A DNA stretch of 64,000 nucleotides from JAQVCM01 sp040403095 (GTDB lineage: Bacteria > Bacteroidota > Bacteroidia > Flavobacteriales_D > Crocinitomicaceae). Below are positions 44,901 to 53,323 of the stretch, piece by piece. The stretch covers positions 1 through 64,000 of the forward strand of contig JBBALI010000007.1 of NCBI GenBank assembly GCA_040403095.1. Reading direction: 5' to 3'. A model generated the notes under the pieces. That model was not told the origin of the DNA. It made no database searches and was given only the letters and a program-made list of their open reading frames with translations. Position numbers and translations under genes: made by a program. The number at the start of each line of letters is the position of its first letter. Within the stretch, counting starts at the first letter, position 1.

Positions 44901-45757
44901 ATTTTATTGTCAGCTAAAGTGTAGTGTGTTTTTAAAACAACTGAATCAATGTATTTATCGTTGTCATAGTAATTTACTATATTGTAAATGAACCATTCAC
45001 CACTTTTTTTTCCGTCTTTGTAATTCCCTTTTTCGAGTAAAATGTTCCCTTTGTATTTTTCATACTTTCCATTTTCAATTCCATTAACAAAGCTTGTTTT
45101 TTCTGTGTTGTATTTGATTTTTTGATTCAAGAAAATTTGCACATCCTTTTTGTTTCTGTATTGAGCGTGCGTATGCATTGAATTAGTCCAAACGCCAACT
45201 TTTAAACCATTTTGAAAGACCCCAGATTTAACTGTATCACCTATGATGTTGACCCAATATGCATTTCCATCCAACAAGTTATTTTTCAAATTGAAATATC
45301 CAGCGATTTTATTGGAGTCAGCTGTAAATTCTCCTTTTTGATTGAAAACAAAGTATTTATCAAAATATTGAATGTATTTTCCATTTGGAAGTTTTTCCAA
45401 GGCGGGAACGATGTCTTTTTCGAAAATGTAATTGGTTTGATAAAAGCGGTTTGAATTGGCTTTGATCAGCGCCATCTTTGCCTTTTCTTTTTTTGAAAAA
45501 ACGCTGGAATTTCCGGCAATATTGCTGTATTCCTTGATAATTTTTTTGATTTCTTTTTTTGATAATTCTGGATTCGTTTGTTGAATAACTGATTTAAAAT
45601 CAGAATATAAAATCGTTTCCAAGACATTTGCCATCCGCGCAGCTTGTGGATAAGGATAAATGTAGTATTTCACTCCATCGATTTCTGTCGAATCCAGTTT
45701 TTGACCAACAACGGAAAAACATGTGAAAATAAAGAGGAAAAAAATTAGTTTTTTCAT
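41981..45757 (-). CDS. Giant MORN/YwqK-repeat exported protein (paralogue 1)
   Basis: A 1258-residue protein with a signal peptide (MKKLIFFLFIFTCFSVVGQ). The rest is dominated by MORN_2/YwqK-type repeats of about 22 residues with the pattern x-Y-x-N-G-x-L-x-x-x-G-x-(F/Y)-x-x-G-x-x-x-G-x-W. Clear copies are ENGKYEKYKGNILLEKGNYK, FFDNGKLKVRLEFKNGELVR, YHTNGKLSKRGFFLYGMPID and YYDNGTIQSEGKMKNGLPEG. No sorting domain is seen at the C-terminus; it ends in acidic, Glu-rich residues. An acidic patch lies near 345-385. The function of such proteins is unknown; MORN repeats in secreted bacterial proteins may bind lipids or partners. The paralogue lies 63 nt upstream. Confidence 0.85.
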   Translation of the reverse strand: MKKLIFFLFIFTCFSVVGQKLDSTEIDGVKYYIYPYPQAARMANVLETILYSDFKSVIQQTNPELSKKEIKKIIKEYSNIAGNSSVFSKKEKAKMALIKANSNRFYQTNYIFEKDIVPALEKLPNGKYIQYFDKYFVFNQKGEFTADSNKIAGYFNLKNNLLDGNAYWVNIIGDTVKSGVFQNGLKVGVWTNSMHTHAQYRNKKDVQIFLNQKIKYNTEKTSFVNGIENGKYEKYKGNILLEKGNYKDGKKSGEWFIYNIVNYYDNDKYIDSVVLKTHYTLADNKILSHKLFIRDNNFIFNNLPYKYYTFSPYYESPEVDFYSMRTFDNKKEKNLELPEEENNAYEGEVYEENIDYVGDIDVSEDYGEIEFPDEFYENYGDNPASGNFISVNGSYMLRSKAIDSIGYFNKYEGIYEEFFDNGKLKVRLEFKNGELVREDTIFWDNGLAANVINFDPIKKEYEFKSLDYNGIPFEINIYDSIGQFIEQTLDPFYKDKHILIENKNTSLIEDYLYSSNEEDVLEWNYFRYNDGYDSLRKANLKGKILLYKEWYPDTTVWNYDLFDADEKTLQSEIWSLNGSKMSSSNYEFNDDYTNVRGKKELYFKDLKLVNTFNGNYLKNFYSNDTLPQMNITDINNSFDMTNEEILNYQNQPFNGSVQINYNADNPTFNIQKNKIVFNFIQSEKFEKILINDYKKFKKTGKTKYNDVLSISNHLGFDYQELLSLLIPSLQSNLLRASGRYVSVAKIEGNIKDGKANGTWKAYDYSGKIIKVANFLNGELEGTCKEYEVAYPKAKSKNLDYDFSFNLNPYDTLPAKKTYYLSNESFYKNGIQNGKETSFDWQGNKTSEKQYVNGFPEGPAFEQNRIATTRTNYENGALDGIVKTYLHLPKRDTILLYELNFQDGALQGESKSYHTNGKLSKRGFFLYGMPIDDYEGYDSLGMKYHYIKFQYSYPIEEKIWESNQLSVRYLYDWRDSIYFMPDDIVQTNSVQNLLYKFGLLQNQYNQPYYGRPSLIEKTGINYHMTKYFPNDTISRDGEISAGKKVGCWQFYGYDGEKLYEVEYFDSIVKLNDSIQFKSKGILTDFDSKGNLLSKSFVIEKFEKYDCSHTDHYEVRQFYTILEADSSLHRMNGYTKNYYDNGTIQSEGKMKNGLPEGIWKYYDPFGKLNHVGEYVLGKRDGRWLSGDLSKTKYLGDICMNPNLPDLEEQMKYQEKLIDIYIRYFKMGTLLNSESYDVNLNDFETEKSEIENVDEEIEKGE

Positions 45758-45820
45758 TGTGGTAATTCTTAATAAATAGTGATTTTACAGAAATTTATTC
45801 AAAGCTATCAATAATTCAAT

Positions 45821-48800
45821 TTAGCGAAGTTGAATATCGGAATTAATTTCATATTCTTGTTCGTAAGGGTGATAATTTCTTTCGGTGCCAAATTGATCTT
45901 TTTTATTGAGGTTGAGATTGTATTTTTCTGAATTCAATCTTTGTCCCAATTTATAATAATAGATTTCTATATCCAACAATTTTTCGCGGTAATTAATTTG
46001 TTCTTCCAAATCTGGCAGATTCGGATTCAAACAAATTTCTCCCAAATATTTAATTTTAGACAAATCGCCTTTCAACCATCGACCTTGTTTTTTGCCAAAA
46101 ATGTATTCGCCAAGCATGTTTAATTTTCCATTCGGGTCATAGACTTTCCAAACACCAGTTGGAAGTCCATTTTGCATTTGGCCTTCACTTTGAATCACAC
46201 CATTGTCGTAGTAGTTTTTGACATAACCGTTGATTCGTTTCAATGTGTCATTTGCCTGCCAAGTTGTATAAAATTGTCGAATTTCATAATGATCGCTGTT
46301 GGAACAATCGTATTTTTCGTTTTTCTCAATCACGTAGCTTTTTGAAAATAATTTGTCATTTAAATCATATTCAAATTTTTCTCCAATCGTCTTGAATTCA
46401 ATTGAATCGTTTAACGTTATCAGACTGTCGAAATAGTTGATTTCATACAATTTTTGTCCGTCGTAGTTGTAAAATTTCCAAAGTCCATTTTTCTTTGATT
46501 CAATAAAAGCACCTTCTCGCGCAATGTTTTCGTTGGGGAAATATTTTATCAAATAATATTCATTATGTTCTTTATCAACTCTATTGCCATCTAATAATTT
46601 GGAATGTTGACTTTTTACTTCATTGAAAATTTGATAATCGTAGAATAAGTCATATTTATCGTCACCAAATTCAGAGAATGAGGGTGATGCTTCAAAATAG
46701 TTGAATGGACTGAAATAAACAGAATCAGCTAGATTGAAGAGAAATTTGGTTGCAATCTGTTTGCCATCATAAATGATTTCTTCCACGGGTTTTCCAAGTT
46801 GAAAATGTACTTCGTGAAATAGATTTCCTAATGAATCATAGGATTTATAATTGTCAATTGGTACACCATTTTTGAAAACACCGATACGCGCAAGTTTTCC
46901 ATTTAAGTGATAACTTTTACATTCACCATCGAACTTTCCATCTATTGAATTTAGATCATATAGTAAAAGTGAATCTTTACCAGGAAATCGCAAATATGTT
47001 TTTAATGATCCGTCTATTTGATTGTTTTTGTGATTAATGTATGTTGAGGTTATGGCAGTACGTCCAACGGAAACGCCAACTATTTCGTCATTTTCAAAAT
47101 TTGCAGTAGCGATGGTTTTGCCTTGCCAATTGTATTTTACATACCTTCCTTGTAAAAGTCCGTCTTTGTATTCTGCTGTTTCTTCGAGATAGTAAGTAGA
47201 TTTTTTAGGATATTCTGTATACTTGTATAGTTCGTTATAGTTTCTATTTGATTTTGGTTTTTTTGCTTGAATGGTGTATTTTTTTGCTGGCCCATTCAGT
47301 TTACCTTCTACAAAAGTAAAAGTTGAAATAATTTTGCCGCGTTTACCAATCACTTTCCACACGCCCGATGGCAAGCCATTGTGCATCGAACCTTCTATTT
47401 TTTTGACTGCACGATTGACTTTTCGGGATCTATCAATTTGCCCTTCAATAACCGGTGAATAAAAATTACTCACTTTGTTGAATTGAGGAAAAAAGACATC
47501 GTCAAAGTTTAACTCACTCGTGCTATTTTCAAAATATTGAAGGATTTTTTGATTTTTTATTTCTTTGCTTTCAACGTATTTCCAAGCAGATCGATTGATT
47601 TTTCGTGTTGATTTATAGCCAGATCCTATGAAAAATTTGATTTTATTTTTTGACAAACGATAGTCTATTTTATTCTTGCGATAATCGATTTCCACTTTAC
47701 CAGAAAATGGCTGATTCTGGAATAAAACGGTTGATTGTTCAGTTTTCTTGAAGTTTTGATTCCTCTCCGTCAGTTTGATATAGTTCAAGCTATCCAACTG
47801 ATTAATTGCAGTGCCACGAATGGTTCCGTCGGTAATCGTTTTGATTGATAAATCTCCTAAATAAGTGGTAGAATTTCCTTTATAGCTTTCGAATTTATCA
47901 GAAAATTGGTAGGTGTTTTCAGATTTTCTATTTCCTATAATAGAATAATTGATTTCCGTAAAAGTCTTTGTTTTGGGATTGAAATATTTTTCAATATTCA
48001 CAGTTGTATCATCAAACCAACGTTTGTAATATATCGAATTTTCATTTTTTTTAGGGTTGTAAATTGCGGTTTTATCAAAATACTTGAAATGCGAATTATC
48101 AATTACCGAGCAAGGATAAAGGTTGTCAATTGTCAAGTGATTTTTGGCATAATCTGGATCCAAATCTTTGCGTAAAAATGCGCCTTTTTTGTCATAAATA
48201 TCGATGCTTGCAATTTTACCTTCCACATCAAATTTTTTGTTTTCATATTCGTCTTTTTCTGGATGAAAAAGAATTACGTCGCAAAGTTTTCCATTATTCC
48301 AAAAAATGGTGTCTTCCAACATCAAATCTCCATTTTTGAAATACAATTTGTATTTGGGTTTTCCATTGGGATAGTAAGTCTCATATAGATTTGTGAATTT
48401 ATTGATGATTCCGATACTGTCGATAAGCTTCGACTTTAAAATATATTCATTGTTGTAAGCAAAACTTCGCTCATAAATATTTTCTCTAATTGAATAACCT
48501 CGGTTGTCGATATATCTTTCTTCAATTTGGTTTAAGTTAGTTATAGGTGTTGGACAAATCCAAAAGGTCGAAAAATCAATCGAAATTTCAGGAACTCGTG
48601 GAAAAATTTTGTTTCTATTTAAGTGCCAATTTGGAGTTCTAAAATCGTCTCTGATATAAGGTTTGTGTGAAACGGTTTTTTGATCTGCATAGGTGAAATG
48701 TTCCATCAAGACTACCTCTTGAGTAGAGAATGATTCATATCTAAACCATTCTCCATCAGGATTTCCATCTTTGAAGTGTCCTTTCGTTAAAACGTTTCCA

Positions 48801-49444
48801 TATTGTTCTTTGATGTAGATTCCATTTTTTGCACCAGCATGGAATTCATTGGTTTCTACAGTTGAAAACAATGTTTTTTTGCAAAACCGTAGAACTTCTT
48901 TTTTTGAATCAATGTACTTGTTTTCTTCTTTTTTGATGACCCAAGTTCCTTCTTTGGAGCCTTTCAAGTACTTTCCTTTTTTCAAAGTGTCACCAACTGT
49001 GTTGAACCAATAGGCATTTCCTTCTAATAGGTTGTTTTTGAGAGTAAAAATACCTGCTACTTTCGTTGTATCAATGACAATTTTATTTTTTTTGTCAATT
49101 TTAAAATAGCCTAAAAAAACTTGCACGTATTTTCCATCTGGCAATGGGTCTAGTGATGGAATTGGATCAATATCGAATTGATAGGTAGTTGAAAAAAAAT
49201 AATCTGCGTTTTTGAGGATTGATTTTGAATAAAAAATCGGTTTTCCACTGCTTGAATATAAATCAAGTGCTCGTTTATATTTTTTCGAATTTCTTGCTGA
49301 AGCAATTAATCTAGAATTCGCAAAAGTGGGCTGCTTGTATGGATAAATGTAATGGTATTCACCTTGATACATTATTGAATCTGGTTTTTGACCAAAAGCA
49401 AAAATTGTGAACAAGATAAAGGAAATTGACAGAAAATTTTTCAT
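45821..49444 (-). CDS. Giant MORN/YwqK-repeat exported protein (paralogue 2)
   Basis: A 1207-residue tandem paralogue of the gene at 41981. Signal peptide MKNFLSISFILFTIFAFGQ, then YHYIYPYKQP as in its neighbour (YYIYPYPQAA). Repeats include YYPNGKPKYKLYFKNGDLML, YHLNGKLARIGVFKNGVPID and YYDNGVIQSEGQMQNGLPTG. The last 150 residues are the most alike between the two (for instance ICLNPNLPDLEEQ against ICMNPNLPDLEEQ); the N-terminal and central parts have diverged. No enzyme motif, membrane helix or T9SS sorting domain is seen. The pair and the smaller gene upstream read as one locus. Confidence 0.85.
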   Translation of the reverse strand: MKNFLSISFILFTIFAFGQKPDSIMYQGEYHYIYPYKQPTFANSRLIASARNSKKYKRALDLYSSSGKPIFYSKSILKNADYFFSTTYQFDIDPIPSLDPLPDGKYVQVFLGYFKIDKKNKIVIDTTKVAGIFTLKNNLLEGNAYWFNTVGDTLKKGKYLKGSKEGTWVIKKEENKYIDSKKEVLRFCKKTLFSTVETNEFHAGAKNGIYIKEQYGNVLTKGHFKDGNPDGEWFRYESFSTQEVVLMEHFTYADQKTVSHKPYIRDDFRTPNWHLNRNKIFPRVPEISIDFSTFWICPTPITNLNQIEERYIDNRGYSIRENIYERSFAYNNEYILKSKLIDSIGIINKFTNLYETYYPNGKPKYKLYFKNGDLMLEDTIFWNNGKLCDVILFHPEKDEYENKKFDVEGKIASIDIYDKKGAFLRKDLDPDYAKNHLTIDNLYPCSVIDNSHFKYFDKTAIYNPKKNENSIYYKRWFDDTTVNIEKYFNPKTKTFTEINYSIIGNRKSENTYQFSDKFESYKGNSTTYLGDLSIKTITDGTIRGTAINQLDSLNYIKLTERNQNFKKTEQSTVLFQNQPFSGKVEIDYRKNKIDYRLSKNKIKFFIGSGYKSTRKINRSAWKYVESKEIKNQKILQYFENSTSELNFDDVFFPQFNKVSNFYSPVIEGQIDRSRKVNRAVKKIEGSMHNGLPSGVWKVIGKRGKIISTFTFVEGKLNGPAKKYTIQAKKPKSNRNYNELYKYTEYPKKSTYYLEETAEYKDGLLQGRYVKYNWQGKTIATANFENDEIVGVSVGRTAITSTYINHKNNQIDGSLKTYLRFPGKDSLLLYDLNSIDGKFDGECKSYHLNGKLARIGVFKNGVPIDNYKSYDSLGNLFHEVHFQLGKPVEEIIYDGKQIATKFLFNLADSVYFSPFNYFEASPSFSEFGDDKYDLFYDYQIFNEVKSQHSKLLDGNRVDKEHNEYYLIKYFPNENIAREGAFIESKKNGLWKFYNYDGQKLYEINYFDSLITLNDSIEFKTIGEKFEYDLNDKLFSKSYVIEKNEKYDCSNSDHYEIRQFYTTWQANDTLKRINGYVKNYYDNGVIQSEGQMQNGLPTGVWKVYDPNGKLNMLGEYIFGKKQGRWLKGDLSKIKYLGEICLNPNLPDLEEQINYREKLLDIEIYYYKLGQRLNSEKYNLNLNKKDQFGTERNYHPYEQEYEINSDIQLR

Positions 49445-49474
49445 ATTGGTTAATTTGTTAAAGGTCGTGTAACG

Positions 49475-50470
49475 CTATTTTCTCTTTTCGTAACGGAAAG
49501 TTTCAAGATAATAATAGGGTTCGCCTGAGGCATTTTCTTTCTTGTGTTTTAAATAAATCGGTTTTCCTGTTCTGTCATATTCAAAAAGATGCACTGTTCT
49601 GGTGATGAAATTATTATCTGAAATCGTCGAGTCAATGTATGAAGTCCACTGATTCTTTTTGTTGTATTGATAACTTCGCCTGATTTCAAACGGATAATCT
49701 TCAATGATTCGATCTTTCAAAGCGCCGGTTGGCCAATAACTGTACAAATGCACTTCCTTTTCCTTGACTTTGTTTTCTACTTTGTAACGCTTGAAAGGTT
49801 TTCTTGGCGTTCCCCAAATAACCCAATCATTGCTCGCAGGTTTTAAAATTGAATCCACAGAAAGTGGTCCCCAGTATTTTTTCTGTTTGAGAAAAAAAAT
49901 ACGGTCATTTGTTTCAATGTCCTCATAACAAGAAGCTTTCGGTTTATTGTACCAATATTTGTGAATCACATAATTGTATTCTCTTTCTGATTGGAAATCG
50001 GTTGTAAAATCATTGATTGAATCCCTAGCAGAAAGGAATTTGAAAACATCAGGTGAAACATTTCTGAAACCGTTTCTATCCATTTTACCTTGATAAATGA
50101 AACTTGAACGGGCGATTTCTCTGTCGTCGTAATAGTAATAAATCACCAAGTACAAAACCTTTCCATTGTTGTCAAAATAATATTCTCTTTTTTCCCTTGG
50201 CATTGCTTCATTTGGAGAAACGCTACTGGTGTCACCGATGATTCTGGGAAAAATGCGTTTGGTGATTTTGTAAATGTTGTTGGCGCGAATTAAGGAATCA
50301 TTGAACCAAAGTGGAAACGACAATTCTGATTCGAAATTTTCATTGAAAAACAGCGGATTAATCCATTGTTTTTTGTTTAAAGGTATTTTAGAATGTGCGT
50401 TTTTTTCTTTTCCTGAATCGCAAGCGAAGAGGAAGAAAACAAGGGCAAAAACTGAAAAAATCTTGAACAT
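49475..50470 (-). CDS. Lipoprotein with MORN-like repeats, upstream of the MORN giants
   Basis: A 331-residue protein with a lipoprotein signal (MFKIFSVFALVFFLFACDSGKE, lipobox FFLFAC with Cys17). The body has weak repeat-like segments (YYFDNNGKVLYLVIYYYYDD, LYSYWPTGALKDRIIEDYPF) reminiscent of the neighbours' YwqK repeats. It lies 30 nt upstream of paralogue 2 on the same strand, so co-transcription is likely. It probably sits on the membrane. Specific function unknown. Confidence 0.75.
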   Translation of the reverse strand: MFKIFSVFALVFFLFACDSGKEKNAHSKIPLNKKQWINPLFFNENFESELSFPLWFNDSLIRANNIYKITKRIFPRIIGDTSSVSPNEAMPREKREYYFDNNGKVLYLVIYYYYDDREIARSSFIYQGKMDRNGFRNVSPDVFKFLSARDSINDFTTDFQSEREYNYVIHKYWYNKPKASCYEDIETNDRIFFLKQKKYWGPLSVDSILKPASNDWVIWGTPRKPFKRYKVENKVKEKEVHLYSYWPTGALKDRIIEDYPFEIRRSYQYNKKNQWTSYIDSTISDNNFITRTVHLFEYDRTGKPIYLKHKKENASGEPYYYLETFRYEKRK

Positions 50471-50982
50471 GATGAGAATTATGGAACTAAAGATAAGGAA
50501 AAATAAGTTTTCAATTCATTTTGTTCCTTTTGCTTGATCAAAACGAACCCAAAAATCAAGGCTGAGTCATCAAGTTAAAGCGCAAATTTTTTCATTTAAG
50601 AAATTTATCACATCATGCGCTTTATTTTAAAAGCTTCTGAAAAAGTGATTTTGTCGATGATCTACTCCACTAGCGTTACGTAGGTTCGCTTCGCAGCATC
50701 CTTCGGAAGTCCTCCAAAAGTCTACATTTTCAGTGCACTTTTAAAAACCTTTCTTCATAGGCCAAACATGTAATTTAATCAATCGCCTCCATCTTGAAAT
50801 TATTTATCTAATAGAAATTTGAAATTCAACAGACTAAATTTTCTTTTTCTCTTGGTATAAGATTTTCGTTTTTTCGTAAACCTTCAAAATATCTTCCATT
50901 TTTGGCGTTTCTAACTTGTGCTTGATATTCTTGAAAAATTTAATGCTAATTTTAGGCAATCAGATCAAAGGTTTAATTGGAA
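50471..50982. other. Intergenic region before the histidine kinase gene
   Basis: About 510 nt between divergent genes (lipoprotein start at 50470, kinase start at 50983). No convincing gene or structural RNA was recognised. It holds a GC-richer repeat-like patch (50663-50720) and otherwise AT-rich DNA that should contain the promoters of both genes. Confidence 0.6.
50663..50720. repeat. GC-richer intergenic repeat, candidate member of the CCTCC/GGAGG family
   Basis: The patch starts CTCCACTAGCGTTACGTAGG, contains the short palindromic words GGTTCGCTTCGCAGC and ATCCTTCGGAAG, and ends TCCTCCAAAAG. Its order of words (TAGCG, a clamped CG-rich hairpin, then TCCTCCAAA) parallels the element at 52605-52674. 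It probably belongs to a dispersed, hairpin-forming intergenic repeat of the genome. Confidence 0.5.
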
Positions 50983-52539
50983 ATGAATTTATACTCTAAC
51001 AAACAAAAATGGAAGATTATTTTGCTGCTCATAGCATTGTTGCTTGTGGGTGCATCTTTGTTTGTTTCCAATACCATCGTCACCAAAGTAGGAGACAGAG
51101 AGCGCGACCGTGTGAAACAATGGGCAGATGCAATCAAGAAGAAAGTTGAATTGGTGCAATTGACTAACCGTACTTTTTCTCAATTGAGAGACAAGGAAAA
51201 ATCCGAAATGGAAATGTGGATCGATGCCACCAAAGAAATTTCGAAGCCAATCGCGGGAGATTTTATGCCTGATTATGAATTGCCACTCAAAATTATCAGC
51301 AAAAACAAAGACATTCCTGTGATTTTGATTGACAACAATCGCGCTGTTTCGACTTACATCAATTTAGATTTAGACACAGTAGCCATTCGCGCTGAAAATC
51401 CTGGTTTATCAAAAGCGCAGTTGAACCAATTGTTTGAAGATTCATTGCTGAAATTATCTGACCAATGGCGATTGAAAAATCCTGCGTTTACGATTGAGGT
51501 TTATGAAGGTTTGTTTATGACATACATTTACAATGATTCTCGAGAGATAGTGAAGTTGGAAAAGGAACGCGATTCTTTGTTGCGCTCGTTCAATCAGGAG
51601 TTGATCGAAAACAAAGGAATGGTTCCTGTTTTGTTGATTGATACTAAAACGGATTCCATTTTGGCGACCAATTTGCCATCCAAGAAAGTTTCTGATTCCA
51701 TTTTACCGACAACAATTGCCAATTTGAAAGCGATTAATGCGCCGATCGCCATTAATTTTTCGACTGAACAAAACAGTTTATTGCTGTATGACGACAGTCC
51801 AGAATTGAAACAATTGCAATATTTTCCGTACATCCAATTTGGGATTATTGGTTTGTTTATCTTGATCGGATATTTGATTTTCAGTACTTTCCGTAAAGCT
51901 GAGCAAAATCAAGTTTGGGCAGGAATGGCAAAAGAAACCGCCCATCAATTGGGAACACCACTTTCATCGCTGATGGCTTGGGTGCAATTGTTGGAAGCGC
52001 AAAATGTGGATCCGATGATTATCGAGGAAATGCAAAAAGACGTCAATCGCCTAGAAACTGTGACAGATCGTTTCTCGAAAATTGGTTCAGGTACCAAATT
52101 GGAACGAAAAAATATCGTTGAAACGACCAAGAAAGTAATGGATTATTTGCGTCACCGCATTTCCAATAAAATCGAATTTGAATTTAAATCAGAAAAGTCT
52201 GAAATCGAAGTGCTTCACAATGCGCCTTTGATGGAATGGGTCATCGAGAACATCGCTAAAAATGCCGTCGATTCCATGGAAACTGCTGGAAAATTGAGTG
52301 TGTATGTGCATGAAACGCCAGAATGGGTGCACATCGACATCAAAGACACTGGAAAAGGAATGCCGCCCAAATTATTCAAAACGATTTTCCAACCAGGATT
52401 TACCACTAAAAAACGCGGTTGGGGATTAGGATTATCGCTCGTGAAACGCATCGTCCACGAAAACCACAAAGGCAAAGTGTTTGTGCTGGAGTCTGAAGTA
52501 GGGAAGGGGACGATTTTTAGGATTAGTATTCCGTTATAG
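50983..52539 (+). CDS. Sensor histidine kinase, orphan
   Basis: A 518-residue membrane kinase. Helix 1 is about residues 10-29 and helix 2 about 281-301, with a periplasmic sensor of about 250 residues between. The catalytic part has the H-box MAKETAHQLGTPLSSL with His321, the N-box IAKNAVDSME (about 424-433), DTGKGMP, the F-box and the G2 loop RGWGLGLSLVKRIVHE. It is intact. I start at the ATG at 50983; the in-frame TTG 6 nt earlier is less likely. No response regulator lies next to it, so its partner is elsewhere. The sensor is not recognised. Confidence 0.88.
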   Translation: MNLYSNKQKWKIILLLIALLLVGASLFVSNTIVTKVGDRERDRVKQWADAIKKKVELVQLTNRTFSQLRDKEKSEMEMWIDATKEISKPIAGDFMPDYELPLKIISKNKDIPVILIDNNRAVSTYINLDLDTVAIRAENPGLSKAQLNQLFEDSLLKLSDQWRLKNPAFTIEVYEGLFMTYIYNDSREIVKLEKERDSLLRSFNQELIENKGMVPVLLIDTKTDSILATNLPSKKVSDSILPTTIANLKAINAPIAINFSTEQNSLLLYDDSPELKQLQYFPYIQFGIIGLFILIGYLIFSTFRKAEQNQVWAGMAKETAHQLGTPLSSLMAWVQLLEAQNVDPMIIEEMQKDVNRLETVTDRFSKIGSGTKLERKNIVETTKKVMDYLRHRISNKIEFEFKSEKSEIEVLHNAPLMEWVIENIAKNAVDSMETAGKLSVYVHETPEWVHIDIKDTGKGMPPKLFKTIFQPGFTTKKRGWGLGLSLVKRIVHENHKGKVFVLESEVGKGTIFRISIPL

Positions 52540-52604
52540 TGGGTTTCGTGTTTTCCTCTCTTAATCCTTGCTTGAATGCTGAATAAAATCAAATTGTAGC
52601 TTTT

Positions 52605-52674
52605 CCTCCCCCTTTGTCCTAGCGCTATCGCTTAGTCTTCAAAAGCTATCGCTTTTTCTCCTCCAAAGGGAGAA
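52605..52674. repeat. Intergenic hairpin repeat, inverted copy with insert
   Basis: It starts CCTCCCCCTTTGTCC and ends TTCTCCTCCAAAGGGAGAAA, with an AGCGCTATCGC segment and TCTTCAAAAGC between. Read on the other strand, its ends resemble the repeats at 52754 and 59299, with about 40 extra bases inserted. It lies in the 334-nt gap after the kinase gene; the rest of that gap holds no gene. Confidence 0.6.
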
Positions 52675-52753
52675 ACTAAAATAGCTCCAAAATTTAGAAA
52701 TCAAAACGGCACCAAGAATTTTATCTTTTTACGAAAAATGAAATTTTTGCAAA

Positions 52754-52785
52754 CTTCCCCCTTTGGAGGGGGATTGAGGGGGAGG
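52754..52785. repeat. Intergenic repeat CTTCCCCCTTTGGAGGGGG type
   Basis: It reads CTTCCCCCTTTGGAGGGGGA then TTGAGGGGGAGGA. The first 17 bases can form a hairpin (CCCCCTTTGGAGGGGG). A near-identical copy is at 59299-59331, a few kb away in the same orientation. No protein is encoded. Confidence 0.75.
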
Positions 52786-52873
52786 ACCTTTCTTCCAAGC
52801 GGTAATCAATCAGATTGTTAGATAATTAGAAGGTCAAATATCTTCAGTCTAATGTCTATCGTCTTCAGTCTTA

Positions 52874-53323
52874 CTACAACAATCCAAATTGCGTAAAATG
52901 ATGTGTCAAATGTTTTGAGTGCAGACGATTCCATTGATCAAAGTCTAATGGACCGTAGTATGGGTGAGGGTGTTTTAATCCTGGATTATCGGCATACAGA
53001 GATTCTAAATCTAACCATGTTTCAACATATTCGTCGATGGCTAATTCAATTTCTGAATGTCTTAGCGGTGTAACGTCTTTCACGAAAGAAACTTTCAAAT
53101 TCGCAGCCATGGGTTTATCAGAATCCAAAAATGCAACCATTCTTTCCAAACGGTCTTCTGGAACTTCCAGTGGGAAAGGCGTTTCGCCTGTGGCGATTTT
53201 GAGAGTGTCTGTCAAGTGCTCAATCATGCGTTGCGCGCCCATTGAACCCCAAGTTGGTTTTGAATCCGCATTGAGTTTGTCAAAATACGGCAAAAGTGTT
53301 TCTAAATCGGTTGAAATAAACAT
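52874..53323 (-). CDS. DinB-like / DUF1569 protein
   Basis: A 149-residue soluble helical protein with the DinB-type pattern. An N-terminal WGSMGAQRMIEHL (about 26-38) gives a His for metal binding, and the end has HPYYGPLDFDQWNRLHSKHL and HFTQFGLL with further His residues in the typical spacing. This fits the DUF1569/DinB_2 four-helix metal-binding family, with no defined substrate. Its ATG shares one base with the stop codon of the upstream lipid kinase gene. Confidence 0.75.
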   Translation of the reverse strand: MFISTDLETLLPYFDKLNADSKPTWGSMGAQRMIEHLTDTLKIATGETPFPLEVPEDRLERMVAFLDSDKPMAANLKVSFVKDVTPLRHSEIELAIDEYVETWLDLESLYADNPGLKHPHPYYGPLDFDQWNRLHSKHLTHHFTQFGLL

